A DNA stretch of 64,000 bases from Thalassobacter stenotrophicus (lineage in GTDB: Bacteria; Pseudomonadota; Alphaproteobacteria; Rhodobacterales; Rhodobacteraceae), in NCBI RefSeq assembly GCF_001458315.1, contig NZ_CYRX01000025.1, positions 299,315-363,314 on the forward strand, written 5' to 3'. Below are positions 46,872 to 55,899 of the stretch, piece after piece. The translations under genes were made by a program, and so were the position numbers. Position 1 is the first letter of the stretch. The number at the start of each line of letters is the position of its first letter. The notes below the pieces were generated by a model. That model was not told the origin of the DNA, searched no databases, and saw nothing but the letters and a program-made list of their open reading frames with translations.

Positions 46872-48119
46872 TCAGGCGTCTTGGGGCGCCGGTGCAGCTT
46901 CATTTTCCGCAACGCGCAGCACGGTTTTTACTTTAGCGCCTGCCTCTAACGTTTTATGAACAGGGCATTTATCTGCAATTTCAACAAGGCGCTTATGCTG
47001 GTCATCTGACAAATCACCGGCCAACGTGATCACGCGGGTAAACCGATCAATCCGCTCATTCGGGGTGCCCGCGTCTTGGGCATGCATCCGGTCGTGGGTG
47101 ACGTCCACGCTGATGTGGCTCAGCGGCCAGCCCTTGCGTCGGGCGTACATCCGCACGGTCATCGACGTACAGGCGCCCAATCCCGCCGCAAGGAATTGAT
47201 AGGGCGACATGCCTTTGTTCGTGCCGCCATAGGCCACGGGTTCATCCGCCAGCGCGTGATGCGCATTGCCAGATGTGACGTCTTGCAAAAAGCCGTTCGC
47301 ATCCGCTTCTGATACGCGGGTCACGCCTTCGGGCGCGCCGATGGGGGGGGCTGGCGCACGCAGGTCCAGATACCGTCCCGCCCATGCAGCGATTACGTCG
47401 GCTACGTATTCTGCGTCCGCCGGGCGGGTGATCAGGTGGTCTGCATTATCCAGCGTGACAAAGCTTTTGGGGTGTTTGGCGGCGGCAAAAATCGCCGTGG
47501 CGTTTTCGATGCCGACGGTTTCGTCGCGCGGCGCGTGCAGCACCAAGAGCGCGCGGTTCAACGCGCCAATCGCCGGGGTAAGGGCCGCGGCACTCACGTC
47601 CTCCACAAACCCTTGGCCGATCATAACCGGGCGGCCGCCCAGCATTACGGGGGCTTTGCCATCCGCTTTGATCCGGGGCAGGGCGTCGGCGAAATTATGA
47701 GTGACGTGGCCCGGGTCTGAGGGCGCGCCAATGGTTACCACTGCTTTGGCCGAGGCGATGGCCCCCGCTGCGCGCAAAACCGCTGCCCCGCCAAGTGAGT
47801 GGCCGACCAGCAGGCTGGGCGCGAACCCTTCGGATTTGAGATGCGCGGCGGCGGCTACGATATCATCCACGTTTGAGGTGAAGGAGGTGTTGGCGAACTC
47901 TCCCTCCGAGTGGCCAAGCCCGGTGAAATCAAACCGCAACACCGCGATCCCCATGGCCGCCAACCGCCCCGAAATCCGGCGCGCGGCAGGGATATCCTTG
48001 GAACACGTAAAACAATGCGCAAACAGCGCCGTCGCAAGGTGCGGCCCCTCGGGCAAATCCAGACGTGCGGCAAGTTGCGCGCCATCATGGCCGGTGAATG
48101 TCAGTTTGCGGCTTGGCAT
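46872..48119 (-). CDS. alpha/beta hydrolase-OsmC fusion protein
   Basis: A 415-residue two-domain protein. Residues 1-260 are an alpha/beta hydrolase with the nucleophile in VGHSLGGAAVL (Ser108), aspartate near PRDETVG and histidine in NADHLI. Residues 280-410 are an OsmC-like domain with the peroxidatic cysteine in GLGACTSMTVRM and the resolving cysteine in DKCPVHKTLEA. OsmC domains reduce organic hydroperoxides, so the fusion may act on an ester that carries or releases a peroxide. The arrangement also exists elsewhere in the proteobacteria. ATG 48119 is preceded by no strong ribosome site. Confidence 0.88.
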   Translation of the reverse strand: MPSRKLTFTGHDGAQLAARLDLPEGPHLATALFAHCFTCSKDIPAARRISGRLAAMGIAVLRFDFTGLGHSEGEFANTSFTSNVDDIVAAAAHLKSEGFAPSLLVGHSLGGAAVLRAAGAIASAKAVVTIGAPSDPGHVTHNFADALPRIKADGKAPVMLGGRPVMIGQGFVEDVSAAALTPAIGALNRALLVLHAPRDETVGIENATAIFAAAKHPKSFVTLDNADHLITRPADAEYVADVIAAWAGRYLDLRAPAPPIGAPEGVTRVSEADANGFLQDVTSGNAHHALADEPVAYGGTNKGMSPYQFLAAGLGACTSMTVRMYARRKGWPLSHISVDVTHDRMHAQDAGTPNERIDRFTRVITLAGDLSDDQHKRLVEIADKCPVHKTLEAGAKVKTVLRVAENEAAPAPQDA

Positions 48120-48231
48120 GGAACAGGTCCGATCATTAGGGTTGAGACTGACAATGGGCGCGCGGGCAGGCGGGCTCAAGCGTAGGCGGGCCGCGATCAC
48201 GCAGCCGTGACTTGAGGCGAGGTTTCGACCC

Positions 48232-49134
48232 ATGTTCCGTGACATATGCTACAGAATGGCGTGGTTTTTCACTGTCGTTTGGGGGGCGTCGTGGCTGGGG
48301 GCGGTGCATGATTTGGGCGACTCGCTGGCGACCTTCCGCCCCATTTGGCTGGCCGCAGCCCTGATATGTGCGGGGCTTGCGTGGCCGATCCGGCGGCGCG
48401 GGGCGGCTATCGTGGCGATGCTTGGCACGGTCGGTTTTGGCGTTACGGCGATGACCTGGGGCGTGGGCCTGCCCGGGCTTCAGGTGCAGGCGCAAGGGGC
48501 CCCCAGTTTTCGTCTGTACCAGAACAATTTGTTCTTCGCACAAAGCGATCACAGCCTGACGCTGGCCAATATCGCGGCCCTGTCGCCCGATGTCATCACG
48601 TTTCAGGAAGTGTCCCAAAACAAGCGTTCCTTGTTGGAGGAATTGCGCGCCGACTATCCGCATCAGGCGTTTTGCCGATACGGCGCGGTGGGCGCCGTGA
48701 TGGTCCTGAGCCGGTTGCCCGCGACGGATACCAAGCCTCTGTGCCTGTACCCCATGGGCTTGGTCGCCCTGCAGGTCGAGACGCCGGGTGGCCCGGTGTG
48801 GGTCGTCTCGGTCCATGCTAAGTGGCCCTATCCGTTCAACGATCCTGCACAAGTGGACTACATGGAGACCGCTTTGGCCAAGTTGGAGGGTGAGATCGTC
48901 ATGGCTGGCGATTTCAACATGGTGGCGGGCACGTACCGTCTGCGCCGTTTGGCGCGCGCGGCGGGGGTGACGCGGATGGGGCCTTGGGTGCCCACGTTCC
49001 GTTTGCCCAGCGGGCCGGAATGGTGGCGATATCCGATCCAGATTGACCACGTATTCACCACGATGGATGCAAAGGTCCGCCGCGCGCCCGATTCCGGATC
49101 GGACCATGTCCCGCTGGTGGCGGACCTGTGGTGA
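48232..49134 (+). CDS. membrane-anchored endonuclease/exonuclease/phosphatase family protein
   Basis: A 300-residue protein. Two or three hydrophobic helices occupy about residues 5-85, followed by an endonuclease/exonuclease/phosphatase fold with VITFQEVSQ (catalytic Glu), VSVHAKWPYP, MAGDFNMVAG and the closing SDHVPLVADLW. Family members cut phosphodiester bonds in nucleic acid, inositol phosphates or sphingolipids; the membrane anchor suggests a lipid or periplasmic substrate. It stands alone and is divergent from the hydrolase-OsmC gene. Confidence 0.83.
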   Translation: MFRDICYRMAWFFTVVWGASWLGAVHDLGDSLATFRPIWLAAALICAGLAWPIRRRGAAIVAMLGTVGFGVTAMTWGVGLPGLQVQAQGAPSFRLYQNNLFFAQSDHSLTLANIAALSPDVITFQEVSQNKRSLLEELRADYPHQAFCRYGAVGAVMVLSRLPATDTKPLCLYPMGLVALQVETPGGPVWVVSVHAKWPYPFNDPAQVDYMETALAKLEGEIVMAGDFNMVAGTYRLRRLARAAGVTRMGPWVPTFRLPSGPEWWRYPIQIDHVFTTMDAKVRRAPDSGSDHVPLVADLW

Positions 49135-49142
49135 GGGGGCGA

Positions 49143-50000
49143 TCACTCCCGCTCATGCGCGCAGGAAAATGTGCCCGGCACCTGTGACTTGGTCCAAATA
49201 AATGCGCCGACACCGCGATCCGGGTCCAGATAGGTGACGCGCCGCACCCCGCGCGTGACATGCCAGCCGGGCAGCTGCCTGCCAACGAAGAAACCTGCGC
49301 AAGCTGCGTTGCCAGGTGGTCCATCACGGGCCAGCGCCAAGGCGCGCTTTTGATCGGCGGCGCGGGTCGAAAGGTCATCGCCTTCACGGGCATTTTCCGC
49401 CTCTGCAGCGGCGATGCGGGCGGCCCGCATTTCGGACCACAGCTGATCCATTGAAACTTCTGGCGGATCAAGGCGGGGTTGTACGGTGCCGGTACTGACC
49501 ACCCCGAACGCGAGAATAATGGACAAGAAACACCCCGCAATTAGCAGTTTATGTTGAAGAAATTGCTGCGCCAGCCCCTCGGTGTCCACCGGATGGGATA
49601 CATCATCCGTGGTGCGCCCAAGCAGGCGGATGGGGGTGATCGGGAGGCGCGGCGGTGCGGGGGCGACCTCGGCCTCCAGTGTCTCAAGCGCTATGCGGCG
49701 CACGGCCCCGGTTAAGGGCGCATCCGCAGGATTGGGCCGTCTGGCCACAAAGATCGAGGCAAGCTCCGTCGGGCCAGTTAATTCATCGCCAATCCGGACA
49801 CGCACGGCCTTGATCTGGCCCGCAGCCTCAGTCGCGATCAGACAGACCCACCGGCCCGAGGGTTCAAGCAGTTCGGCAATACGCTCCCCCTCGCGGAGCA
49901 TTTGCCCCGGAGCCACGCAGATCGTGCGCACGGTCATCGGATAGCTGCCCCTTTGCGGGGATTGCACCGAAATCACGGGGTCATGGGGATGAAAACTCAA
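49143..50000 (-). CDS. single-pass protein with lipoyl-like N-terminal domain
   Basis: A 285-residue protein that I cannot assign. Residues about 9-70 look like a biotinyl/lipoyl-type beta sandwich (SPQRGSYPMTVRTICVAPGQ, with GERIAELLEPSGRWVCL and GQIKAVRVRIGDEL). One hydrophobic helix lies near residues 135-155 (LLIAGCFLSIILAFGVV), followed by a charged Ala-rich stretch and a C-terminal part with CAGFFVGRQLPGWHV. The layout recalls HlyD/adaptor proteins in part but without their coiled coils. The frame starts at TTG 50000 because no ATG precedes the domain; the first in-frame ATG would cut into it. Confidence 0.6.
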   Translation of the reverse strand: MSFHPHDPVISVQSPQRGSYPMTVRTICVAPGQMLREGERIAELLEPSGRWVCLIATEAAGQIKAVRVRIGDELTGPTELASIFVARRPNPADAPLTGAVRRIALETLEAEVAPAPPRLPITPIRLLGRTTDDVSHPVDTEGLAQQFLQHKLLIAGCFLSIILAFGVVSTGTVQPRLDPPEVSMDQLWSEMRAARIAAAEAENAREGDDLSTRAADQKRALALARDGPPGNAACAGFFVGRQLPGWHVTRGVRRVTYLDPDRGVGAFIWTKSQVPGTFSCAHERE

Positions 50001-50085
50001 GGGGCCTGCCTATCCATCGAAGCCCGTGCACCGCACGGATCACGACAGCCTAGCAGGCCCGCATTAACAATCCCCTTCCGGAGGG

Positions 50086-51411
50086 CTAGTGCCCCATCAA
50101 ACGGGGATCGAAGGGGTATTTGGTCAGGTTTTCGTACCCATCTTCGGTGATCAGGACTTGATCCTCTAGCTTGATAGAGAAATCACCGCCTTTGGGGGAA
50201 ATTAACGCCTCAACACACAGGACCATCCCGGCCTCTAGGTGGCCATCAAACGCCCCCTCAACGTGGTGGTCGGGATAGCGGATCAGAGGCCATTCATCGC
50301 ACAGGCCTACGCCATGCATCAGGCAGCCGTACTTCAACTCCTGATACTCTGGCTTGAGTTTGTGTGCATTGAACGTCAGATCACGCAAAGGCACGCCGGG
50401 TTTGAGCATCTCCATGTTGGTTTGGATGTGCTCGACCCCGTGGCGCATGGCTTCAATCATGTCGGGGCGAGGGTCAGCGTCGCCCACCCACCACGTGCGC
50501 GAAATATCCACGCAAATCCCGTATGACCCCACCAGATCGGTGTCAAAGGCCACGATTTCATTGTTTTGAATGATGCGCGGGCCGCATTCTTGGAACCAAG
50601 GATTGGTGCGTGGGCCAGAGGACAAGAGCCGCGTTTCGATCCATTCACCGCCGCGTTTGATGTTTTCGGCGTGCAGAACGGCCCAAACCTCGTCCTCGCT
50701 CAGGCCCGGCGCGCAGGCCTTTTCCATCTCATAGCACGCGGCCTCACAGGCATGAGAGGCACAGCGCATGGCCAAAATCTCATCCGGACCTTTGATGGAC
50801 CGGGCTTTTTCGGTCAATTCTTCGCCGTCCGTGACCTCAAACCCCTGCGCCTCAAGCGCGCGCAGGCCGTGCACCATCGGCTTGTCCGCGGCCAGCCGCA
50901 TGTTGCCGCCGCCGTGGGCTTCGATCAGGGTGCGGACCTCATTGCTAAAGGTGTCAGCGGCGATGTCGATTTTGTCGCCACGTCCAAAGTAGAACAGATC
51001 CGCGCCAGAGCGTTGTTCTTGGACCAACGGGTTGAAGGCACTGAGGAACTTGGCATTCTTATAGTCCCAGATGACCATATAGCCATCGGCACAGACCAAC
51101 ACCGCGCGGAACGGGTTGTGTGTGTTCCACAGCTGCATGTTGGTGCTGTCGGTGGCATAGCGGATGTTGAGCGGGTCGAACATCAACACACCGCCCAAAT
51201 CCCGGGCTACGACTGCATCAACGAGCCGGCGGTGGCGATAGGCGCGCATGGCGGCCAAATCGGGCAGGATCAGATCGGCGGCTTCCCATTCATCATAGGC
51301 CAGCTTGGTGGGTCCAATCTCCATCCGGTCATTGTCGTTTGGCGTCCCGTCTAAAAGGTGGGTGCCTTTGCTGGGGTCAATCTTGCGGGTGGTGCGATAA
51401 TGCTGGTTCAT
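50086..51411 (-). CDS. dddP: dimethylsulfoniopropionate lyase DddP
   Basis: DddP cleaves DMSP to dimethyl sulphide and acrylate. It is a 441-residue M24-family (creatinase-fold) enzyme. Visible N-terminal blocks are DGTPNDNDR, FDPLNIRYATDSTNMQLWN and IWDYKN. Metal-ligand and catalytic positions D290, D292, D302, H366, D372, E401 and E416 sit in FDTDL, VDISRTWW, HGVGLCDEW, CVEAL and KLEDQVL; each is five less than the residue number reported for Ruegeria lacuscaerulea DddP (D295, D297, D307, H371, D377, E406, E421, from memory). GGAGG lies five bases before ATG 51411. Divergent from the DUF3445 gene. Confidence 0.94.
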   Translation of the reverse strand: MNQHYRTTRKIDPSKGTHLLDGTPNDNDRMEIGPTKLAYDEWEAADLILPDLAAMRAYRHRRLVDAVVARDLGGVLMFDPLNIRYATDSTNMQLWNTHNPFRAVLVCADGYMVIWDYKNAKFLSAFNPLVQEQRSGADLFYFGRGDKIDIAADTFSNEVRTLIEAHGGGNMRLAADKPMVHGLRALEAQGFEVTDGEELTEKARSIKGPDEILAMRCASHACEAACYEMEKACAPGLSEDEVWAVLHAENIKRGGEWIETRLLSSGPRTNPWFQECGPRIIQNNEIVAFDTDLVGSYGICVDISRTWWVGDADPRPDMIEAMRHGVEHIQTNMEMLKPGVPLRDLTFNAHKLKPEYQELKYGCLMHGVGLCDEWPLIRYPDHHVEGAFDGHLEAGMVLCVEALISPKGGDFSIKLEDQVLITEDGYENLTKYPFDPRLMGH

Positions 51412-51497
51412 GGGGGCCTCCTTATCCATGAGTGTGCCGTGCATTTCGGCGCCTTCTGCGGCATAAGCGACACGATTCACCGGCCAAGAGGGCGCAA

Positions 51498-52265
51498 ATG
51501 GACATTTTGCAGAAACATCTGCCCTTTACGCCGTGGTCTGACCCCGCGCTTGCGCGGCTGCCGGGGATGCGCCCGGTTGAGGGCGATTGGCTGATTGTGG
51601 ATGAGGCATATGCCGCACAAATGGCCCACAAAACGCGGTTGATAAAGGCACGTAGACCCCAGGTTTTGGCGCTTGATCCTGCCGCAGAAACCGCTGCGCG
51701 TGAAGCGTTGGAGGTGGTTCTGGGGGCATTGCCCGCGGGGTTTGAGCGGCAGGGCGATGCTGTGCGCTGTCCCGATGGACGGGTGGTCGTACCCACGTGC
51801 GACGCGCCGCTAGAGAGCTTGGGCGCGTTGATCCAAGAGGATGTCGTTGTGCTACAAAAGCGCGAGGGTGCGTTCGTTTTGACGGGGGCTTTGTTGTGCT
51901 TTCCGGCGGCGTGGACCTTGGCCGAGAAGTTTATGCAGCCATTGGAGGCGATACACCGCCCCGTGTCCAGCTACGCGCCCGTCGCGGCAAGGGTTGAACG
52001 CATGTTCGAGCGTGTGCGCGTGGGCCAACCGCTGTGGCGGGCGAATGCGCTGATGTATCACGATGCAGAGCTGTATCAGCCCCATTCCGAGACCGCGCCG
52101 CGGATCCCGCCCAAGGGAACGCCGCGCTATTTGCGGGCCGAGCGTCAGACGATTTTGCGCCTGCCTCGGACGGATGCGCTGGTGTTTTTGGTGCATACCT
52201 ATGTGCTGCCGTTTGATCGGTTAACGTCCGAGCAGCAGGCGAGTTGCCCGTTTCATCAGGCGTGA
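51498..52265 (+). CDS. DUF3445 / haem-dependent oxidative N-demethylase family protein
   Basis: A 255-residue protein of the DUF3445 family, related to the alpha subunit of haem-dependent oxidative N-demethylases. Conserved blocks include LPGMRPVEGDWLIVDEAY, QEDVVVLQKREGAF, LLCFPAAWTLAEKFMQPLE and the RAERQTILRLP turn with FLVHTYVLP. Family members use haem and O2 to remove methyl groups from amines. AGAGGG precedes the ATG. It is divergent from dddP across 86 bases, which is too short for separate regulation and suggests shared control. Confidence 0.75.
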   Translation: MDILQKHLPFTPWSDPALARLPGMRPVEGDWLIVDEAYAAQMAHKTRLIKARRPQVLALDPAAETAAREALEVVLGALPAGFERQGDAVRCPDGRVVVPTCDAPLESLGALIQEDVVVLQKREGAFVLTGALLCFPAAWTLAEKFMQPLEAIHRPVSSYAPVAARVERMFERVRVGQPLWRANALMYHDAELYQPHSETAPRIPPKGTPRYLRAERQTILRLPRTDALVFLVHTYVLPFDRLTSEQQASCPFHQA

Positions 52266-52295
52266 GGTTTTGCGCCGCCTGACGGCGTCGCCAAA

Positions 52296-52314
52296 GCGAG
52301 AGATCCTCTCTCGC
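52296..52314. repeat. stem-loop in intergenic region
   Basis: GCGAGAGA and TCTCTCGC pair perfectly around TCC. It is followed by CTCTGGGGAGTATTTAGG, of a kind that recurs in Rhodobacteraceae intergenic DNA by my recollection. Another GAGTATTT stands at 44469 beside a terminator. It may be a dispersed element or a transcription stop. Confidence 0.4.
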
Positions 52315-52358
52315 GCTCTGGGGAGTATTTAGGGAACAAAGGAAGCGGCGGGCGTGGC

Positions 52359-53426
52359 CTAGGGGGCGGCGAAGTGTTTGGACAGTTTGAGACCTTGGCC
52401 CTGATAATTGCTTTTCATATCTGCACCGTAGAGGACATTTGGGACCTCGGTCATGCCTTCATAGACCAAACGCCCAACCACTTGGCCATGTTCGAGGACG
52501 AAGGGGGCTTCGTGGCAGCGGACCTCAAGAACGCCGCGGGCCGGGACGCCGTGGCCAAATCCGGGGTCGAAGAAGCCCGCGTAATGGACCCGGAATTCGC
52601 CGACCATAGCCAAATAGGGCGCCATTTCGGCGGCGTATTGGGGGGGGATCGTGACGGCTTCGCGGCTGACGAGGATGTAGAACGCGCCAGGGTCTAGGAT
52701 GATGCGGCCATCGGATGTGCGGACTTCTTCCCAGTAGTCGCGCGGCGTGTAGTGGCCAATGTTGTCGAGATCGATCACGCCGGTGTGCGGTTTGGCGCGG
52801 TAGCCGACCAGATCGCCTTCGCTGGGTTTGAGATCGACAGAGAAGCCCAAACCTTCGGAGATGAGTGGCGTGCCATCCACCAGTGGCGTTTGTGTGTGCA
52901 GGGCGGCCATCGCACTGTCGGACAGGACGGCCTCGCCTTGGCGGAAGCGGATTTGGTTGAGGCGCATGCCGGGCCGGACCAAAACGCTGAACGAGCGGGG
53001 GCAGATTTCGGCGTAGAGGGGACCGGCGTAGCCTTCGGGGATACGGTCGAATTCGGTGCCGCCATCGGTGATGACACGGGTCAGGAGATCTAGCCGTCCT
53101 GTGGAGGACTTTGCGTTCGCCACCGCAGTGATCCCGGTGGGGAGGGCGAGGCTTTCCATCAGGGGAACAAGATAGACGCAGCCCTTTTCAAGGACTGCGC
53201 CACCGTCAAGCGACATGCGGTGCATCTCAAAATCTGCGAGGCGGTCTGCCACCGGCGTGCCAGCACCCGCAAGAAACGAGGCGCGGACGCGGTAAGCCAC
53301 TGTGCCAAGGCGTAGATCGAGCGATGCTGGCTGTACCTGACCGTCGACCAGTGGTGCGGTCACGGCGATTTCACCGCGGTCCAACATCGCCTCTAGGGCC
53401 TGAGAAGGGAGAACCCCGTGTGTCAT
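52359..53426 (-). CDS. dcd: dCTP deaminase, long form
   Basis: Converts dCTP to dUTP for dTMP synthesis. This is the 355-residue alphaproteobacterial form with two dUTPase-like halves; the active-site block AVANAKSSTGRLDLLTRVITDGGTEFDRI lies in the first half (split here), followed by GPLYAEICPRSFSVLVRPGM, and the second half shows IILDPGAFYILVSREAVTIP and FFDPGFGHGVP. The E. coli enzyme is about half that length. The ATG at 53426 is unambiguous. A tRNA-Pro gene with its own terminator lies immediately upstream. Confidence 0.92.
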   Translation of the reverse strand: MTHGVLPSQALEAMLDRGEIAVTAPLVDGQVQPASLDLRLGTVAYRVRASFLAGAGTPVADRLADFEMHRMSLDGGAVLEKGCVYLVPLMESLALPTGITAVANAKSSTGRLDLLTRVITDGGTEFDRIPEGYAGPLYAEICPRSFSVLVRPGMRLNQIRFRQGEAVLSDSAMAALHTQTPLVDGTPLISEGLGFSVDLKPSEGDLVGYRAKPHTGVIDLDNIGHYTPRDYWEEVRTSDGRIILDPGAFYILVSREAVTIPPQYAAEMAPYLAMVGEFRVHYAGFFDPGFGHGVPARGVLEVRCHEAPFVLEHGQVVGRLVYEGMTEVPNVLYGADMKSNYQGQGLKLSKHFAAP

Positions 53427-53447
53427 TTTCTTACCCCTATGAACAGC

Positions 53448-53479
53448 AAAAGCCGCAGTGCCAAATGGCCTGCGGCTTT
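53448..53479 (-). terminator. intrinsic terminator after tRNA-Pro
   Basis: AAAGCCGCA and TGCGGCTTT pair, with an inner GCC/GGC extension. On the reverse strand the hairpin is followed by TTTTGC, eight bases after the tRNA end. Confidence 0.75.
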
Positions 53480-53487
53480 GCAGTCGG

Positions 53488-53564
53488 TGGTCGGGCTAGC
53501 AGGACTCGAACCTGCGACCTTCCGTCCCCCAGACGGACGCGCTACCAGGCTGCGCCATAGCCCG
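53488..53564 (-). tRNA. tRNA-Pro (anticodon GGG)
   Basis: The reverse strand folds into a 77-base cloverleaf: acceptor CGGGCTA/TAGCCCG, D arm with CAGCCTGGTAGCG, anticodon stem TCCGT/ACGGA with loop CTGGGGG (anticodon GGG), T arm with GGTTCGAATCC, encoded CCA. Confidence 0.95.
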
Positions 53565-53669
53565 ACTATGCGGTCCGTATAAGGTATTTTTTCGGGGCTG
53601 CAAGCGGCAATTGCCCCGAATGTCCGACCTTTTTTCGTCGTGTTTCCCTGTGCGAAAGCCAGCGTCACG

Positions 53670-54458
53670 TCAGGATTTCAGCTCGGCACTGATCCGGTCG
53701 CTCAGAAGCTTGATCCGGCGGGCCACAAGGTCAAGCTTGGCGCGGTTTTGGACGCTGAGCGCGGTGTTTGTGTCCCGCTTGGCGGCGGCTTTTGCGGTCA
53801 GCGCGCGGGCCATAGCGTGTTCAGTGATTTCGGGCGATGGTGGCTCTAGCGGGAGTTCGGGGGCGATTGCGTCGTCCACGATTTGGTGTGCGCTGTCGAG
53901 GATAAGTGGCTCTTCTGCCGGCTCAGGCACCTCTTCAACTGGTGCGGCGTTCTTTTGCAAGGCATTGGCAAAGCTGAGAACTTCGGCCTCAACCGGTTCA
54001 GGCTCAACATGCACCATGGGAGCTTCGGATGGGGCAGGCGGGGTTTCTTCGGACAAAGCATCGAGGTCATAGAGACCGCCGCGTCCGGTCCCGCCCGCAT
54101 TCGCGTCCTCTTTGACGACGCGCCGATTGGCGCCGCGCCGTGCGGTCCGTGAGGAAGAGGGTTTGGTCTTTGGGTCCGCAAAGGCCGGCTCGGGCGAGAG
54201 AGCCTCAATCGGGGCGACCCCATCCTCGGAGATCATCTTTTGCACGCCACGAATGGTCATGCCCTGATCATGCAGTAGCACGCGGATACCGCCCAAAAGG
54301 CGCATGTCATTGGGGCGGTAATACCGACGGCCGCCGGGCCCCTTTACGGGACTGACGACGTCAAATTTGCTTTCCCAAAACCGCAAAACATGGGTCGGCA
54401 CGCCCAACCAATCCGCAACCTCGCGGATCGTGCGAAAGGCATCAGCGCTTTTGCTCAT
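53670..54458 (-). CDS. MerR family transcriptional regulator
   Basis: A 262-residue protein. Residues about 10-75 hold the MerR winged helix-turn-helix ([22 protein letters not shown], split by KFDVV, then [27 protein letters not shown]). The long remainder is Ala/Pro/Glu-rich and probably disordered, ending in a coiled helix with [17 protein letters not shown]. The gene at this position in alphaproteobacteria, downstream of ihfA, is a MerR of unknown target; it likely regulates the DNA-binding or lipid genes nearby. GGGGGAG precedes the ATG. Confidence 0.88.
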   Translation of the reverse strand: MSKSADAFRTIREVADWLGVPTHVLRFWESKFDVVSPVKGPGGRRYYRPNDMRLLGGIRVLLHDQGMTIRGVQKMISEDGVAPIEALSPEPAFADPKTKPSSSRTARRGANRRVVKEDANAGGTGRGGLYDLDALSEETPPAPSEAPMVHVEPEPVEAEVLSFANALQKNAAPVEEVPEPAEEPLILDSAHQIVDDAIAPELPLEPPSPEITEHAMARALTAKAAAKRDTNTALSVQNRAKLDLVARRIKLLSDRISAELKS

Positions 54459-54518
54459 AACTCCCCCTCAACTGTTGGATGGAGGCGGCACTTTGGGCCG
54501 CTCCGCGTGAACAGTTTG

Positions 54519-54821
54519 TTAGGCTTTGTTACCAGTCGCGACGCGATCTTTCATCAGGTGCGATGGGCGGAAGGTCAGCACGCGACGTGGCGGGATGGGG
54601 GCTTCTTCGCCGGTTTTGGGGTTGCGACCCACGCGGGCGGATTTCTCACGGACGGAGAACGTCCCGAAGGAGCTGATCTTGACCTGCTCGCCCTGGACCA
54701 GCGCGTCGGACATGTGCAGCAAAACCTGCTCAACCAATTGTGCGCTTTCGTTGCGCGACAGACCGACTTCGCGGAAAACCGCTTCGCTCAGATCCATGCG
54801 TGTCAGTGTTTTTGAAGTCAT
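54519..54821 (-). CDS. ihfA: integration host factor subunit alpha
   Basis: IHF-alpha pairs with IHF-beta to bend DNA in transcription, recombination and replication. The 100-residue protein has the HU/IHF fold, with the DNA-binding arm around [23 protein letters not shown] (the proline that intercalates is in the PKTGEE region) and the conserved [15 protein letters not shown] end. The ATG at 54821 begins [15 protein letters not shown]; an in-frame codon 18 bases upstream is less likely. It follows fabH on the same strand after a 99-base gap. Confidence 0.94.
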   Translation of the reverse strand: MTSKTLTRMDLSEAVFREVGLSRNESAQLVEQVLLHMSDALVQGEQVKISSFGTFSVREKSARVGRNPKTGEEAPIPPRRVLTFRPSHLMKDRVATGNKA

Positions 54822-54920
54822 ATCCGGGTCCCTCGCCATGTTTTACCCACATTGGGGCACAGCGGTTTTCGAGTCAATAACAAGCACTTGGCAGATGTTC
54901 TTCGCGCATCAAATGAGCGG

Positions 54921-55898
54921 TTACCAGCGTAGCACCACAGCGCCCCATGCAAGGCCGCCGCCAATGGCTTCGGTTACGACCAAATCGCCCTCACGAACCT
55001 GACCGCGCTGCTTGCCCACAGACATCGCAAGCGGAATGGACGCCGCCGACGTGTTGCCATGATCTTGGACGGTGATGACAACTTTGCTCTCATCAATGCC
55101 CAGTTTGTCGGCGGTGCGTTTGATGATCCGCAGGTTTGCCTGATGGGGGATCACGCAGTCGATATCGTCGGTCGTAAGGCCCGCTTTGGCGACGACATCA
55201 ACGGTACAAGTGGCAAGCTTTTCAACGGCATGGCGGAAGACTTCCTTGCCTTCCATAATCAGGTGGCCGGTGCTTTGGGTGGCGGATGGCCCCCCCGAAA
55301 CGTACAGAATTTCGCGGAAGCGACCGTCGGAATTGAGGTCCGTGGCAAGGATGCCGCGGTCGTCTGAAGTGCCTTCGCCTTCGGCTTTTTCCAACACCAA
55401 GGCGCCCGCGCCGTCGCCGAACAAAACGCTGGTGGTGCGGTCTTCCCAGTTCATAATCCGGGAGAATGTTTCTGCACCGATGACCAAAACGCGCTCAGCT
55501 TGGCCCGACAGAATCAGACCGTTCGCGTTGGTCAGGGCGTAAACAAAGCCCGCACATACCGCTTGGATATCAAAGGCAAAGCCGCGCTCCATCCCAAGGG
55601 CGCCTTGGACCATTGTCGCCACGGACGGGAAGGTGAAATCGGGGGTAGATGTCGCGACGACAATGGCGTCGATCTGCGAGGCATCCATGCCAGCGTCCGC
55701 AAGGGCGGCCTGTGCTGCGCGGGTCGCAAGATCAGATGTGGTTTGCCCCTCGGCCGCGAAATGACGCCGCTCAATCCCTGAGCGGGATCGAATCCAAGCG
55801 TCGGATGTCTCGACCCAAGTCTCAAATTCTGCGTTCTCCACAACGCGGTCGGGCAGATAGTGGGCCACACCACGCACAACGGATCGGATTACGCTCAT
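54921..55898 (-). CDS. fabH: beta-ketoacyl-ACP synthase III
   Basis: FabH starts fatty acid synthesis by joining acetyl-CoA to malonyl-ACP. The 325-residue thiolase-fold enzyme shows the nucleophile in AVCAGFVYAL, the histidine in CVIPHQANLRII and the asparagine in DHGNTSAASIPLA. The GDGAGALVLEK turn completes the active site. It follows plsX by one base, so both share a transcript, as in most alphaproteobacteria. Start ATG 55898. Confidence 0.96.
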   Translation of the reverse strand: MSVIRSVVRGVAHYLPDRVVENAEFETWVETSDAWIRSRSGIERRHFAAEGQTTSDLATRAAQAALADAGMDASQIDAIVVATSTPDFTFPSVATMVQGALGMERGFAFDIQAVCAGFVYALTNANGLILSGQAERVLVIGAETFSRIMNWEDRTTSVLFGDGAGALVLEKAEGEGTSDDRGILATDLNSDGRFREILYVSGGPSATQSTGHLIMEGKEVFRHAVEKLATCTVDVVAKAGLTTDDIDCVIPHQANLRIIKRTADKLGIDESKVVITVQDHGNTSAASIPLAMSVGKQRGQVREGDLVVTEAIGGGLAWGAVVLRW

Positions 55899-55899
55899 G

